From positions 399,115 through 463,114 of the forward strand of contig JAHCLO010000002.1 of assembly GCA_026125285.1 (NCBI GenBank): a stretch of 64,000 nucleotides of DNA. The letters run 5' to 3'. Every line of letters starts with the position of its first letter. Positions within the stretch are counted from its first letter, which is position 1. Positions 26,277 to 35,068 of the stretch are shown piece after piece. The position numbers and the translations under genes are program-made. Under the pieces are notes generated by a model. That model did no database searches. It was not told where the DNA came from and saw nothing but the letters and a program-made list of their open reading frames with translations. Source of the DNA: Verrucomicrobiia bacterium (lineage in GTDB: Bacteria > Verrucomicrobiota > Verrucomicrobiia > Limisphaerales > JADLHS01).

Positions 26277-26813
26277 TCAACTGCGGAATTTGGTGGGACT
26301 GACAAAGCGCAGCGCGTCGGGCGGATGTGTCACGCGCCAGAAATAAACCGCCACCCCGCCAATCATCAAAACGTTGATGGCTTGAAAGACGCCTTGCCAG
26401 GTCCGAAATGATCGGGCGGCGGCGTCCCGCTCTGCCGGCTGGAGATTGACGGCATGCTGGAGGCGGTGCAGATGGGTGAGCCGGGGTGCGAGCCAGAATC
26501 CGCCCATTAGGCTCAACGCGAGCAGTCCCGCCAATAATGCCGGCCAGAAGCGAGGCACGATCCGGCCGAGATAAAGCCACTCTGTCAACACATGGGCCAG
26601 CGCAACGAGGGCGAAGAAGGTGTGCCAGTAGAAGTAGCGGGTCAGCATCACTTGGGAGATTCCCTCGGCAATGTAGTTGAAATACCGCTCACCCAGGAGG
26701 ACTTGCACGTCGCGCGCCACCAGCGCGGGCATGGCGCCAACCGTAAAAAACACCGCCGCCCCCAACCAGATGGCCGCGTTCAGCATGCCTACGAATCGCA
26801 GGAATCCGATCAC
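26277..26813 (-). CDS. Small integral membrane protein (DUF4149-like)
   Basis: The recognisable protein starts at a GTG at 26813 (VIGFLRFVGMLNAAIWLGAAVFF), giving 178 aa with four hydrophobic segments at about residues 5-28, 55-78, 80-100 and 145-165. The phrase NAAIWLGAAVFFTVGAMPAL and the HRLQHAVNLQPAER loop resemble small heme- or copper-associated DUF4149 proteins. A longer frame reaching an ATG at 27092 has no family features and is rejected. It is followed, with a small overlap or short gap, by the PUR-domain gene. Function unknown. Confidence 0.68.
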   Translation of the reverse strand: MIGFLRFVGMLNAAIWLGAAVFFTVGAMPALVARDVQVLLGERYFNYIAEGISQVMLTRYFYWHTFFALVALAHVLTEWLYLGRIVPRFWPALLAGLLALSLMGGFWLAPRLTHLHRLQHAVNLQPAERDAAARSFRTWQGVFQAINVLMIGGVAVYFWRVTHPPDALRFVSPTKFRS

Positions 26814-27398
26814 CGGCTCACCGTAAAAACAAATGCACTTCCTGCCAAGCCCCGAATCCGCAGGGAAGCTCATTCGCGTGCCCAAGCAAGGTCCTGTGAG
26901 CGTTGAATGCCGGCTCGCTGCCAGCAATTGCCACGTTCTGTTTCGGGGAGCAGACAGATTGACAGCATCGTGTAGGACGAACCCTGACGCTCCTTTCAGC
27001 TTGAGGTCCAGTTTTGCTCTCTCGGTCAGCGCAATACCTTGTGGTTGTGGATCGGAGCCAGCTTTGCCAAGAAAAACTGGTTGCCCGGTCAAATCACGTT
27101 GAATGACTCAATAATCGTCACTGTTGGCTTGAGGGTGTACCCCAGCGATTTCGCACGGACTGCGTGCAGTGAGGAACGGAGATTAGTGACAGAACGGTAT
27201 GTCATGTGCTTGGTTCGTTTTGATCGGATTAACATGGCCATTTGCTTCTGGGGCCATTCATCAGGAGAACCGCCGGGAACTGGCGGAATCAGTTTTAGCC
27301 GGGATCGCGAGAAAGGCATCGCCGCGCCGGATGTCGTTCGAGCAGACAAGAAGCCGCCTAAGCCGAAGAGGATTCGGAGGACGTGTGGATATCGTAGA
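26814..27398. other. Divergent intergenic region before the sensor kinase
   Basis: Nearly 600 bp lie between the GTG start of the membrane protein and the likely start of the histidine kinase. The kinase frame stays open upstream to 27039, but that part looks non-coding. No clear promoter boxes, tRNA or repeat were seen. It presumably holds promoters for both directions. Confidence 0.35.
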
Positions 27399-30300
27399 GT
27401 GAAATTGGCTCGCAATGTGAATCTGACGACGGTTACCCGTGTGGTAATCCTCACGGCGTTTTATTTCGTCGGTGGGCTGCTCGGCAAGGAAGCTTCGTTC
27501 CTGTCGGGCAGTGTTGCCCTGGTGTGGCCACCGGCGGGCATTGCCCTGGCGGCCATCCTCCTGTTTGGCTATCGCTTCTGGCCCGGAGTCGCCCTGGGCG
27601 CGGTCCTGTTTTCCTTCACCAATGGGGTGCCGCTCGGGTTCTTCACGCTGGCCACGGCGATTGGCAACACGATCGGCGCCGTCGTCTGCGCGTTCCTCCT
27701 GAAGAAAATGGTCGCGTTTGAGAGCGCCATGGAACGCACCAGCGACGTGACCGGGTACGTTGCCTTTGCCTGTTTCCTTGGCACCACGGTGAACGCCGCC
27801 TTCAACGTGGTGGGCTTGGCCTATGGTGGCACGACTCCGTGGGATGCCTTGTTCCCCACGCTGCTGGAATGGTGGGTGCCGAATGCCTTGGCCGGCTTGG
27901 TCGTGGCTCCGGTCATCCTCGCTTGGGCCACCCCCTCGAACCTGAACTGGAATTCCCGGTTGATCGCCGAAGCCGCCCTCTGCGCCGTGGGCTTGGTGGT
28001 CGGCACGTTGATTTCCTTCAATTCCTGGTTCGTTTACGGAATCCAAAACTACCCGCTGGCATACTTGCCGTTTCCGTTCCTGGTTTGGGGCGCGTTGCGG
28101 TTTGGCCAACGCGGCGCCACGACCGGCACCGCACTGGTCTCTGCGCTGGCCATCCATTCGCTGCTGGAAGGGCGCGGTCCATTCGTGACCACCACCGAGC
28201 GGGACAGCTTGATGCTGATCGGCAGTTACATCGGGATCATTGCGGTGACGAACCTGCTGCTGGCGGCCGCCGCAGCGGAACGGCGGCGGGCGGAACGGGA
28301 AATGTCCGAAAGTGAGAAGCGCTTTCGCGCCGTCGTTGAAGACCAAACGGACTTGATCTGCCGCTTCCGGCCGGACGGCAAACTGACCTTTGTCAATGGC
28401 GCCTACTGTCGCTTTCACGGCCAGTCGCGGGAGGCCCTGCTGGGCGCAAGCTTTCTGGACACGCTGGGCACGGAGGACATCAACATTCCCTTGAGCTTCT
28501 TCAGCGCGTTGCCGCAGGAGCAGCCCGTGGTTTCCTTTGATCACCGGCTGGTATCGCCGGAAGGGTCGCCGGTCTGGCAGCAATACACCGTCCGGCGCTT
28601 GTTCCTGGAGCAGGGGGAAACCCTTGAATTTCAGGCGGTGATTCAAGACATCACCCACCGCAAAGAATCCGAGCAGGCGGTGCTGGCCAGTGAGCGGAAG
28701 TATCGCTCGCTCGTAGCCAATATTCCAGATGTAGTCTGGACCGCTAATGCCAACAAGGAACTCGTTTATGTAAGTGACAACGCTTTCAACCTCCTGGGAT
28801 ACACTCCAACGGAACTCCTCGGCGCAACGGGCCGGTTATGGCTGGATCGCATTCATCCCAACGACCTTGCCAGCGTCGAGCAGGCCTTCGAGCAGTTCTT
28901 CACCCGGGAGAAGAAGTTTGATGTCGAATACCGGGTGCGCCGCAAAGACGGGCACTGGATCTGGCTGCACAATCGCGCCACTGCCATCCGGATGCGGGAT
29001 GGAATCTTGTGCGCCGACGGTTTGTTCTCGGATATCTCGAAGCGCAAGCGCGCGGAGGAAGCCCTGTGCCATGCCCGGGACGCGGCGGAAGCGGCCAACC
29101 GGGCAAAGAGCCAGTTCCTCGCCAACATGAGCCACGAGTTGCGCACCCCGCTCAATGCCATTATCGGATTCTCCGAAATCCTCTCCGACGAAACCTTTGG
29201 TGCCTTGAACCAGCGGCAACTCAAATACACCAACAACATTCTCACCAGTGGCCGCCACCTGCTGCAATTGATCAACGACATCCTCGATTTGTCCAAGGTG
29301 GAAGCCGGCCGCCTGGAACTGGCGCGTTCCACCTTCGATGTCCCCCAGTCCCTGGCCAACGTAGCCGCTGTCGTCAAGGCGCTGGCCAACAAGAAAGGCA
29401 TTGCCCTGGAGTTCGAGGTGGCAGCGAACGTCCCGGCGCTCTTTGCCGACGAAGCGAAGTTTCGGCAGATCATGTACAATTTGTTGAGCAATGCGATAAA
29501 GTTCACGCCCGAGGGTGGCCGGGTGAATGTGAAGGCAACCCGCCAACGCCGGCGGGATGACCGGTCCGCCCTGTTGAACAAGGTGGCAGAGGAGTGCCTG
29601 CAAGTGGCCGTGACCGACACCGGGATCGGCATTCAGCCCCAGGACCACGAACGCATCTTCTTCGAGTTCGAGCAGGTGGATTCTTCCTACGGACGCCAGC
29701 AACAAGGTACCGGATTGGGACTGGCCTTGACCAAACGACTCGTGGAAATCCACGGGGGACGAATCTGGGTTGAGAGTGAAGGCGTTGAAAACGGCGGCAG
29801 TACTTTCACGTTTCAGCTTCCGATGCAGCAGCCCAATGCTACAAACGCGCAACCGACGGATGGTTCCCCCTCAAACGGGGTAATGCTCCGGCCTCTGGTC
29901 CTCGTGGTGACGAGCGATGCCCGGACCCAGCGCGCCGTCAATGACCATCTGAGGGGAATTGGCTATGGCGTGGCAATGGCCTGGACCCCGGAAGAAATGA
30001 CCGACGCCATCCAGTCGAAACAACCGTTCGCAATCGCCATTGACGCGAGGCTGACCCGGCAGTCCCCCCCAGGAGCGCTTCAGGAATTGCAGGCGCACAT
30101 CCCGGCGCACATCCCGGCGGTGGTTTTCTTTGCCGACCAGAATGGACGGCTGGAGTTCTGTGGGTTCAGCGGCACGTCGCCAATCGCTGACATCGCCAAA
30201 CCACGATTGATTGATGCCATTCAGCCCGCCGGCAAACCGACGGGCAAAGAAATCAAAACCATTCTGATCATCGAAGACGAACCAGCCGTCTTGGAACTGC

Positions 30301-30647
30301 TGGCAAGGACCTTTGTCACGCGGGGGTTTCAAGTCTTGCAAGCCGGCACCTGTGACTTGGGTCTCGAATTCGCCGCACACCATCGTCCCGACGTGATCAT
30401 TCTCGATGTGATCATGCCTGACGGCAACGGGACGCAACTGGTCGAGCGGTTGCGCGCTGATCCGCAGACCAGAAGGATTCCCATTCTCATCCACACTGGC
30501 GTGGTCCTGACCGAGGAGGAGCGCCAGCATCTGGCGGCTTACGTTCACTCCATTACCGCCAAGCCGGAAACTGCCCGGCTGCTGGCCAGTGTGGAAGGTC
30601 TGGAGTCTCCAAGCGATGAACCAGTCGAAATCCCAGCCCTATCATGA
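27399..30647 (+). CDS. MASE1-PAS-PAS hybrid sensor histidine kinase with receiver domains
   Basis: From a GTG at 27399 the product is 1082 aa. Residues 5-290 are a MASE1-type membrane sensor with 8-10 helices (VALVWPPAGIALAAILLFG). PAS domains lie at about 305-425 and 430-560. The HisKA box NMSHELRTP places the phospho-acceptor His near residue 579. The ATPase domain follows (N-box near 686, DTGIGIQ near 739, GTGLGLAL near 769). A degenerate receiver-like domain (830-930) lacks the usual acidic pair. An intact C-terminal receiver has Asp near 1003 (VIILDVIMPDG). The start is uncertain. It heads an operon with the two response regulators downstream and may feed both. Confidence 0.88.
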   Translation: MKLARNVNLTTVTRVVILTAFYFVGGLLGKEASFLSGSVALVWPPAGIALAAILLFGYRFWPGVALGAVLFSFTNGVPLGFFTLATAIGNTIGAVVCAFLLKKMVAFESAMERTSDVTGYVAFACFLGTTVNAAFNVVGLAYGGTTPWDALFPTLLEWWVPNALAGLVVAPVILAWATPSNLNWNSRLIAEAALCAVGLVVGTLISFNSWFVYGIQNYPLAYLPFPFLVWGALRFGQRGATTGTALVSALAIHSLLEGRGPFVTTTERDSLMLIGSYIGIIAVTNLLLAAAAAERRRAEREMSESEKRFRAVVEDQTDLICRFRPDGKLTFVNGAYCRFHGQSREALLGASFLDTLGTEDINIPLSFFSALPQEQPVVSFDHRLVSPEGSPVWQQYTVRRLFLEQGETLEFQAVIQDITHRKESEQAVLASERKYRSLVANIPDVVWTANANKELVYVSDNAFNLLGYTPTELLGATGRLWLDRIHPNDLASVEQAFEQFFTREKKFDVEYRVRRKDGHWIWLHNRATAIRMRDGILCADGLFSDISKRKRAEEALCHARDAAEAANRAKSQFLANMSHELRTPLNAIIGFSEILSDETFGALNQRQLKYTNNILTSGRHLLQLINDILDLSKVEAGRLELARSTFDVPQSLANVAAVVKALANKKGIALEFEVAANVPALFADEAKFRQIMYNLLSNAIKFTPEGGRVNVKATRQRRRDDRSALLNKVAEECLQVAVTDTGIGIQPQDHERIFFEFEQVDSSYGRQQQGTGLGLALTKRLVEIHGGRIWVESEGVENGGSTFTFQLPMQQPNATNAQPTDGSPSNGVMLRPLVLVVTSDARTQRAVNDHLRGIGYGVAMAWTPEEMTDAIQSKQPFAIAIDARLTRQSPPGALQELQAHIPAHIPAVVFFADQNGRLEFCGFSGTSPIADIAKPRLIDAIQPAGKPTGKEIKTILIIEDEPAVLELLARTFVTRGFQVLQAGTCDLGLEFAAHHRPDVIILDVIMPDGNGTQLVERLRADPQTRRIPILIHTGVVLTEEERQHLAAYVHSITAKPETARLLASVEGLESPSDEPVEIPALS

Positions 30648-31036
30648 ATGGAATCCACGTGCTGATCATTGAGGACAACCAGTTGAATTTCGAACTGGCG
30701 GCCGACCTCCTGGAAGCGAACGGATGCACCGTCCAGCAGGCGCAATCAGCCGAGGAAGGCCTGGACCTGGCCCGCGCCTCGTCCCCGGACCTGGTGCTGA
30801 TGGACTTCAGCCTGCCGGGCATGGACGGCTTGTGCGCAACCCGGGCCCTGAAATCCGACCCACGTACCCGCCATTTGCCCGTCATCGCCGTTACCGCGCA
30901 CGCCATGAAGGGCGATGAAGAAATTGCGCGGAGCGCCGGCTGCGACGGCTATTTGACCAAACCGATAGATACCCGGACTTTCATTCCCACTTTGGCGCGC
31001 TTTCTCGAAGCCACCGGCACGTGTCACTCAACCTGA
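30644..31036 (+). CDS. Single-domain response regulator, DivK-like
   Basis: The 130-aa product is one receiver domain with the acidic pair IEDNQ near residue 10, phospho-acceptor Asp in LVLMDFSLPGMDG near 53, Thr in VIAVTAHAM near 82 and Lys in GYLTKPID near 105. It has no output domain. Its ATG overlaps the kinase stop by 4 bp (30644-30647), showing translational coupling. Such proteins shuttle phosphate between kinases or act by protein binding. It very likely partners the hybrid kinase. Confidence 0.92.
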   Translation: MNGIHVLIIEDNQLNFELAADLLEANGCTVQQAQSAEEGLDLARASSPDLVLMDFSLPGMDGLCATRALKSDPRTRHLPVIAVTAHAMKGDEEIARSAGCDGYLTKPIDTRTFIPTLARFLEATGTCHST

Positions 31037-31056
31037 GCAACCGCGGATTAACCACC

Positions 31057-32133
31057 ATGCAAACTGCAACGCTCCCTCACCAACTCCCGGAAACAGAAAC
31101 ATGGCACACCCGTGGCCATGTGCTCGTCGTGGACGACGAGGCCCCCAACCGCATGTTGTTGCGCGACCCTTTGGAGGCATACGGCTACGAAGTCGCCGAA
31201 GCGGAAAATGGTCGGCAGGCCCTTGACTGTATTGCCGCGCGGTCACCGGACGTCATCCTGCTGGACGTGATGATGCCGATCATGGATGGGTTTGAGTTGT
31301 GCCGGCGGCTCAAGCGGAACGAAGCCACGGCCCCCATTCCCATCCTTATGGTCACGGCCTTGTCCGACCGCAAGGAACGACTCCTGGGGATCAAGGCCGG
31401 GGCGAACGACTTCCTGAACAAGCCGGTAGATATCCAGGACGTAACTCTTCGGGTAGGCAACGCCGTGTACGCCAAATCGCTCTTCGACCAACTCCGCGCC
31501 GAACGCGAGAAGTCCGAGCGACTGCTTTTGAATATCCTGCCCAAACCGATCGCCGAGCAAATGAAGCAAGGCGACCTCAACATCGCTGATCGTCACCCGG
31601 ACGTCACCGTGTTGCTGGCTGACCTGGTCGGTTTCACCACGCTGGCGGCCCACGTCAGCGCCGAACAGTTGGTCTGTCTGCTGAACGAGATCTTCACCGC
31701 CTTCGACGGGCTGGCTGAGAAGCGCGGGTTGGAGAAGATCAAAACCGTCGGCGATGCCTACATGGTGGCTGGCGGTCTATTGAATTCACAACCCGATCAT
31801 GCCGAAGCCGCGGTGGAACTCGCGTTGGACTTCCGCGAGGAACTCGCCCGCTTCAATCAACAGTACGACACCTCCATCCGTATTCGCACCGGTATCAGCA
31901 CCGGTCCGGTCGTCGCTGGCGTCATCGGCCGCAACAAATTCGCCTACGACCTCTGGGGGGACACGGTCAATCGCGCCTGTCGGCTGGAGGCGCTTGGCGA
32001 GCCGGACGGCATTCTCGTGGCCGCATCCACCCACGAGCGAGTGCAATCCAAATACCTGTTCGATGAAGTCCGGCGCATCCAATTGAAGGGTGGAACGGAA
32101 ATCGCAGCCTACGCACTTCGGGGCCGCGCCTGA
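31057..32133 (+). CDS. Response regulator with class III adenylate cyclase domain
   Basis: The 358-aa product (ATG at 31057; a GTG at 31021 overlaps the previous gene) has a receiver domain at residues 24-140 (VLVVDDEAPNR, phospho-Asp in VILLDVMMPIMDG, Lys in FLNKPVD). A short helical linker ending NILPKPIAEQMKQG follows, then a class III cyclase domain at 180-355. Metal-binding Asp189 (LLADLVGF) and Asp233 (VGDAYM) are present, as are the adenine-selecting Lys229 and Asp298 (KFAYDLWGD) and the NRACR transition-state residues. All fit an active adenylate cyclase whose output (cAMP) is set by phosphorylation. It is the last gene of the kinase operon. Confidence 0.92.
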   Translation: MQTATLPHQLPETETWHTRGHVLVVDDEAPNRMLLRDPLEAYGYEVAEAENGRQALDCIAARSPDVILLDVMMPIMDGFELCRRLKRNEATAPIPILMVTALSDRKERLLGIKAGANDFLNKPVDIQDVTLRVGNAVYAKSLFDQLRAEREKSERLLLNILPKPIAEQMKQGDLNIADRHPDVTVLLADLVGFTTLAAHVSAEQLVCLLNEIFTAFDGLAEKRGLEKIKTVGDAYMVAGGLLNSQPDHAEAAVELALDFREELARFNQQYDTSIRIRTGISTGPVVAGVIGRNKFAYDLWGDTVNRACRLEALGEPDGILVAASTHERVQSKYLFDEVRRIQLKGGTEIAAYALRGRA

Positions 32134-32240
32134 AAGAGTCACCTCCACCACTCGCTAAACATCAGTTGATGGCGAGGAGGCTATTTAGCCTTGGAGTGTA
32201 TTCTGGCGATTCATACCCTCCCCGAGAATTGAAGGACGCC

Positions 32241-32276
32241 GCAAGAAACGAAAACGCGGTCCCGAAGGACCGCGTT
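32241..32276 (-). terminator. Rho-independent terminator with UUCG tetraloop
   Basis: Read on the minus strand, AACGCGGTCC pairs with GGACCGCGTT around the loop TTCG (32253-32276), closed by C-G, followed by a T-rich tract (TTTTCGTTTCTT). It lies 27 bp past the stop of the thioredoxin-like gene. It may also stop transcripts from the cyclase operon, though no T-run follows on the plus strand. Confidence 0.85.
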
Positions 32277-32302
32277 GGTTGAGAAATGAATGATGCAAAA
32301 AC

Positions 32303-32743
32303 TTAACTCCGCTTCAGCGCTTCGATGCGGGCAATGAACGCATCCGGCTTTTCTCCGCCATAACCAGACTTCTTGCTCAGTTCCTTGCCACTACTGTCGA
32401 GGATGACAATGGTCGGGTAGGCTTTGATGCCAAACTGCGTCGCCAGCGCCTTGTTAGCTTTCTTCAACTCTGCACTCTGGGGTTTACTGCGCGGAAAATC
32501 CACTTCCACCAGCACCAGGTTCTTCTTGGCATAATCGGTAAATTCCTTGGAGGAGAGCACGTTCTTGTGCAGCGCCTTGCAGGGCGGACACCAGTCCGAA
32601 CCCGTGAAGTCAAGGAGGACCAACTTGTTCTCCGCCTTGGCCTGTTGTTTGGCTTTCGCCAAATCCGTCAGCCATACCCCGTCCGCGGCGCTGACTTGCA
32701 GCAGCGCCAGCGTTGATAACAATGCGATTGCGATTCTTTTCAT
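32303..32743 (-). CDS. Secreted thioredoxin-like protein
   Basis: The 146-aa product from the ATG at 32743 has a signal peptide (MKRIAIALLSTLALLQVSAADG). A thioredoxin fold follows with the redox motif WCPPC near residues 52-56 (FTGSDWCPPCKALH) and the cis-proline segment KAYPTIVILDSSG near 108-120. It resembles DUF899/thioredoxin_7-type periplasmic disulfide reductases, probably acting on proteins in the periplasm. It is the last gene before a strong terminator and lies 34 bp downstream of pyrC. Confidence 0.9.
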   Translation of the reverse strand: MKRIAIALLSTLALLQVSAADGVWLTDLAKAKQQAKAENKLVLLDFTGSDWCPPCKALHKNVLSSKEFTDYAKKNLVLVEVDFPRSKPQSAELKKANKALATQFGIKAYPTIVILDSSGKELSKKSGYGGEKPDAFIARIEALKRS

Positions 32744-32777
32744 AGTCTTGTCGTTTGCTCTGTTTGTGTGACCCAGT

Positions 32778-34163
32778 TTAGACGGCCGCCAGTTCACTCT
32801 GTTCAATCCAAATCTTCTTCCCGCCAACAATGGTCGCCACCGCCCGGCCCTTGAGGGGCCAGCCATAGAATGGGTTGTTGAAAGACTTGCTCGCCGTCAG
32901 CCCCTTGTCAAACACCCATTCCTGGTCCGGATCAAACACCGTCAGATCGGCGTCTGCGCCGATGCTCAATGTGCCTTTGGCGAGGCGCAAAAGTCGCGCG
33001 GGGGCAAGCGTGAACTTGGCAATCAACTCGGAAAGCCCCAGTCGTCCAGTGTGATGGAGTTGCATCAGTGACAGTGCCAGTTCGGTTTCCAGCCCGGTAA
33101 TACCGAACGGTGCGTAATCAAATTCCACCTCCTTCTCGAAAACGCAGTGCGGAGCGTGATCGCTGCACAGTACTTCAATGGTGCCATCCGTCAGCCCTTC
33201 CAGAATGGCCTCGCGATCATGCACCGACCGCAAGGGGGGGTTCATCTTAAAACTCGTGTCGTAGGCCGGCCACGCCGGCAATTCCGCCCGCTCCCCAAAT
33301 CCAAAAATCCCCTTGCCGTCAGTGTTCCAGAATTTATCGCTGCCCGCGACGGCAGAGTCGGTAAGCGTGAAATGATGCGGGCAGGCTTCGCCCGAAACTG
33401 GCAGACCGCGCTTCTTGGCTTCGCGCAACAAGGCCACACTGCCCGCCGCGCTTAGGTGCTGGCAATGGACCTGCGCGCCGGTCAATTCTGCCAGGAGGAG
33501 GTTGCGGGCCACGATCATTTCCTCGCCGGCCGCCGGCCAGCCCTGCAATCCCAAGGCCGTGCTCCAATAGCCTTCGTGCATCACGCCGCTCGTCACCAGT
33601 GAGTAGTCCTGGCAATGATCCATCACCGGCAGATCGAACATCTTCGCGTATTCCAGCGCGCGGCGCATAAGTTCGTTGTTCTGCACGCAATGACCGTCAT
33701 CCGTAATGGCCACCACTCCCGCACGCTTGAGCGAGCCGATGGAAGCCAGTTCCTCCCCGGCGATATTCCGGCTGATTGCGCCCGCCACAAACACATTGAC
33801 GATGCCGTGCTGTGCGGCCCGCTCGTGGATCAAGGCCACCGTGCCCGCGTTGTCAATTGTGGGGGTAGTGTTGGGCATGCAAACGATGGAGGTGAAGCCG
33901 CCCCGCGCAGCCGCGGCGGTGCCGGTGGCAATAGTCTCCTTCTGGGTCTGGCCGGGTTCGCGAAGATGGACATGAAGATCAATCAAGCCCGGACACACCA
34001 CGAGGCCGCCTACGTCCATCCGCTCAACCTCCGGCGGCGCTTGCGTGGCAGCCTCCGCCCCAATGGCGGCAACTTTGCCATCGAGCAGCAGCACGTCGGT
34101 GGAGGAATCCAGGCGATTGGCGGGGTCTATCACCCGCCCGCCGGTCAGGAGCAGCGAGTTCAT
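32778..34163 (-). CDS. pyrC: Dihydroorotase (type I, multifunctional-like)
   Basis: The 461-aa product has the zinc-binding DLHVHLREPGQ segment (about 62-72), the metal-ligand lysine/histidine regions and the catalytic-Asp segment CSDHAPHC near residue 330. Length and the HxHxREPG pattern mark type I dihydroorotases. It cyclises carbamoyl-aspartate in pyrimidine synthesis. pyrB, often adjacent in relatives, is not next to it: upstream lies the oppositely directed tRNA-Gly. Activity as another cyclic amidohydrolase is possible but less likely. Confidence 0.92.
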   Translation of the reverse strand: MNSLLLTGGRVIDPANRLDSSTDVLLLDGKVAAIGAEAATQAPPEVERMDVGGLVVCPGLIDLHVHLREPGQTQKETIATGTAAAARGGFTSIVCMPNTTPTIDNAGTVALIHERAAQHGIVNVFVAGAISRNIAGEELASIGSLKRAGVVAITDDGHCVQNNELMRRALEYAKMFDLPVMDHCQDYSLVTSGVMHEGYWSTALGLQGWPAAGEEMIVARNLLLAELTGAQVHCQHLSAAGSVALLREAKKRGLPVSGEACPHHFTLTDSAVAGSDKFWNTDGKGIFGFGERAELPAWPAYDTSFKMNPPLRSVHDREAILEGLTDGTIEVLCSDHAPHCVFEKEVEFDYAPFGITGLETELALSLMQLHHTGRLGLSELIAKFTLAPARLLRLAKGTLSIGADADLTVFDPDQEWVFDKGLTASKSFNNPFYGWPLKGRAVATIVGGKKIWIEQSELAAV

Positions 34164-34230
34164 CGGCGCGAAGATACCGGGTGCCGATTTGACAATGCAA
34201 GCGCAGGCAGTATGATTGCCGCACTCGGAC

Positions 34231-34304
34231 GCGGGCGTAGTTCAATGGTAGAACGGAAGCCTTCCAAGCTTCACACGAGGGTTCGATTCCCTTCGCCCGC
34301 TCCA
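34231..34304 (+). tRNA. tRNA-Gly (anticodon TCC)
   Basis: The 74-nt sequence folds as a cloverleaf. Acceptor stem GCGGGCG pairs with CGCCCGC, the D-arm has AGTTCAATGGTAGAAC, and the anticodon stem GAAGC/GCTTC holds loop CTTCCAA with anticodon TCC. The T-arm is AGGGTTCGATTCCCT. CCA is encoded (34302-34304). It reads GGA/GGG glycine codons. Confidence 0.97.
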
Positions 34305-34638
34305 CTTCAATGATTCCCAACGCCATCAACCGCTCGTGCGTGGCTACGATTCTGAAGTCGTCTCACTGGTAACACCTCCTGTTAACACGGACAAAGCTTT
34401 TCCACGTCGTTCAAGCTTGCCAGAGGGCTTGATTTTCACGGCTGGACGGAATTCCGCCTCGGATGTTGCGAGCCAAGGGATGCGCCGAATCGTCAGGTGC
34501 TGGCTCCATTGGTGGAACGATGTCCCGCTGCTGGACGCGAACGAAGATCATGGGTGGGAACTACAACAGGCGAAATCTGGCGGGCTAAATCCACCTTTAC
34601 AAATCGGCGGCGCCTGTGTCAGGCTTCACCCGCGTTCT
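34305..34638. other. Intergenic region between tRNA-Gly and a lipoprotein gene
   Basis: About 330 bp with an open frame in phase with the downstream lipoprotein, but its translation has no signal or family features before the Met at 34639. No hairpin with a T-run was found after the tRNA. It presumably holds the lipoprotein promoter. Confidence 0.35.
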
Positions 34639-35016
34639 ATGTGGAAGAAAGTTTTGCCCCTGCTGCTCGTGCCGTGTTTGCTGGCCGGTTGCAGTTCAAC
34701 GTTTACGAACCTGACCGCCCAACGGCAGCCGCGTAATCCAAACCACCTCTACCCGGTAGGGGTGGCGTTCAACACCCGCCAGCAGTCACTCCGCTGGGAG
34801 ACCATCCAACCGGTGGTGGTGGTGGGAACGGAATCTTATCCCCTGCGCCAGACCGTGCTGATGAAAAACCGCTGGGAAGGCCTGGTGCCGGTGCCCGCTG
34901 GCACCAACTTGATTCACTATTACTACAAATTCGATTTCCTGTATAACGACTTCGGCGGCCCCAGGAGCGACAGCGCCTTTTCACCTTTGTACCGGCTACA
35001 TATTCTGGAGCGATAG
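34639..35016 (+). CDS. Small predicted lipoprotein
   Basis: The 125-aa product from the ATG at 34639 starts with a lipoprotein signal (MWKKVLPLLLVPCLLAGCSS, Cys18). The mature part looks beta-rich (ESYPLRQTVLMKNRWEGLVPVPAG, IHYYYKFDFLYNDFGG). Proteins of this size and shape recur in Verrucomicrobiota; I do not know the function. A strong terminator lies 25 bp after the stop, so it is probably a single-gene unit. Confidence 0.75.
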   Translation: MWKKVLPLLLVPCLLAGCSSTFTNLTAQRQPRNPNHLYPVGVAFNTRQQSLRWETIQPVVVVGTESYPLRQTVLMKNRWEGLVPVPAGTNLIHYYYKFDFLYNDFGGPRSDSAFSPLYRLHILER

Positions 35017-35041
35017 GATTTTGCTGTGCCAACCCTGAAGT

Positions 35042-35067
35042 GGGCGCTGCCAGGCAGCGCCCTTTTT
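35042..35067 (+). terminator. Rho-independent terminator of the lipoprotein gene
   Basis: GGGCGCTGC (35042-35050) pairs perfectly with GCAGCGCCC (35054-35062) around loop CAG and is followed by five T. Located 25 bp after the lipoprotein stop and 2 bp before the convergent alcohol dehydrogenase stop. Confidence 0.93.
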
Positions 35068-35068
35068 G

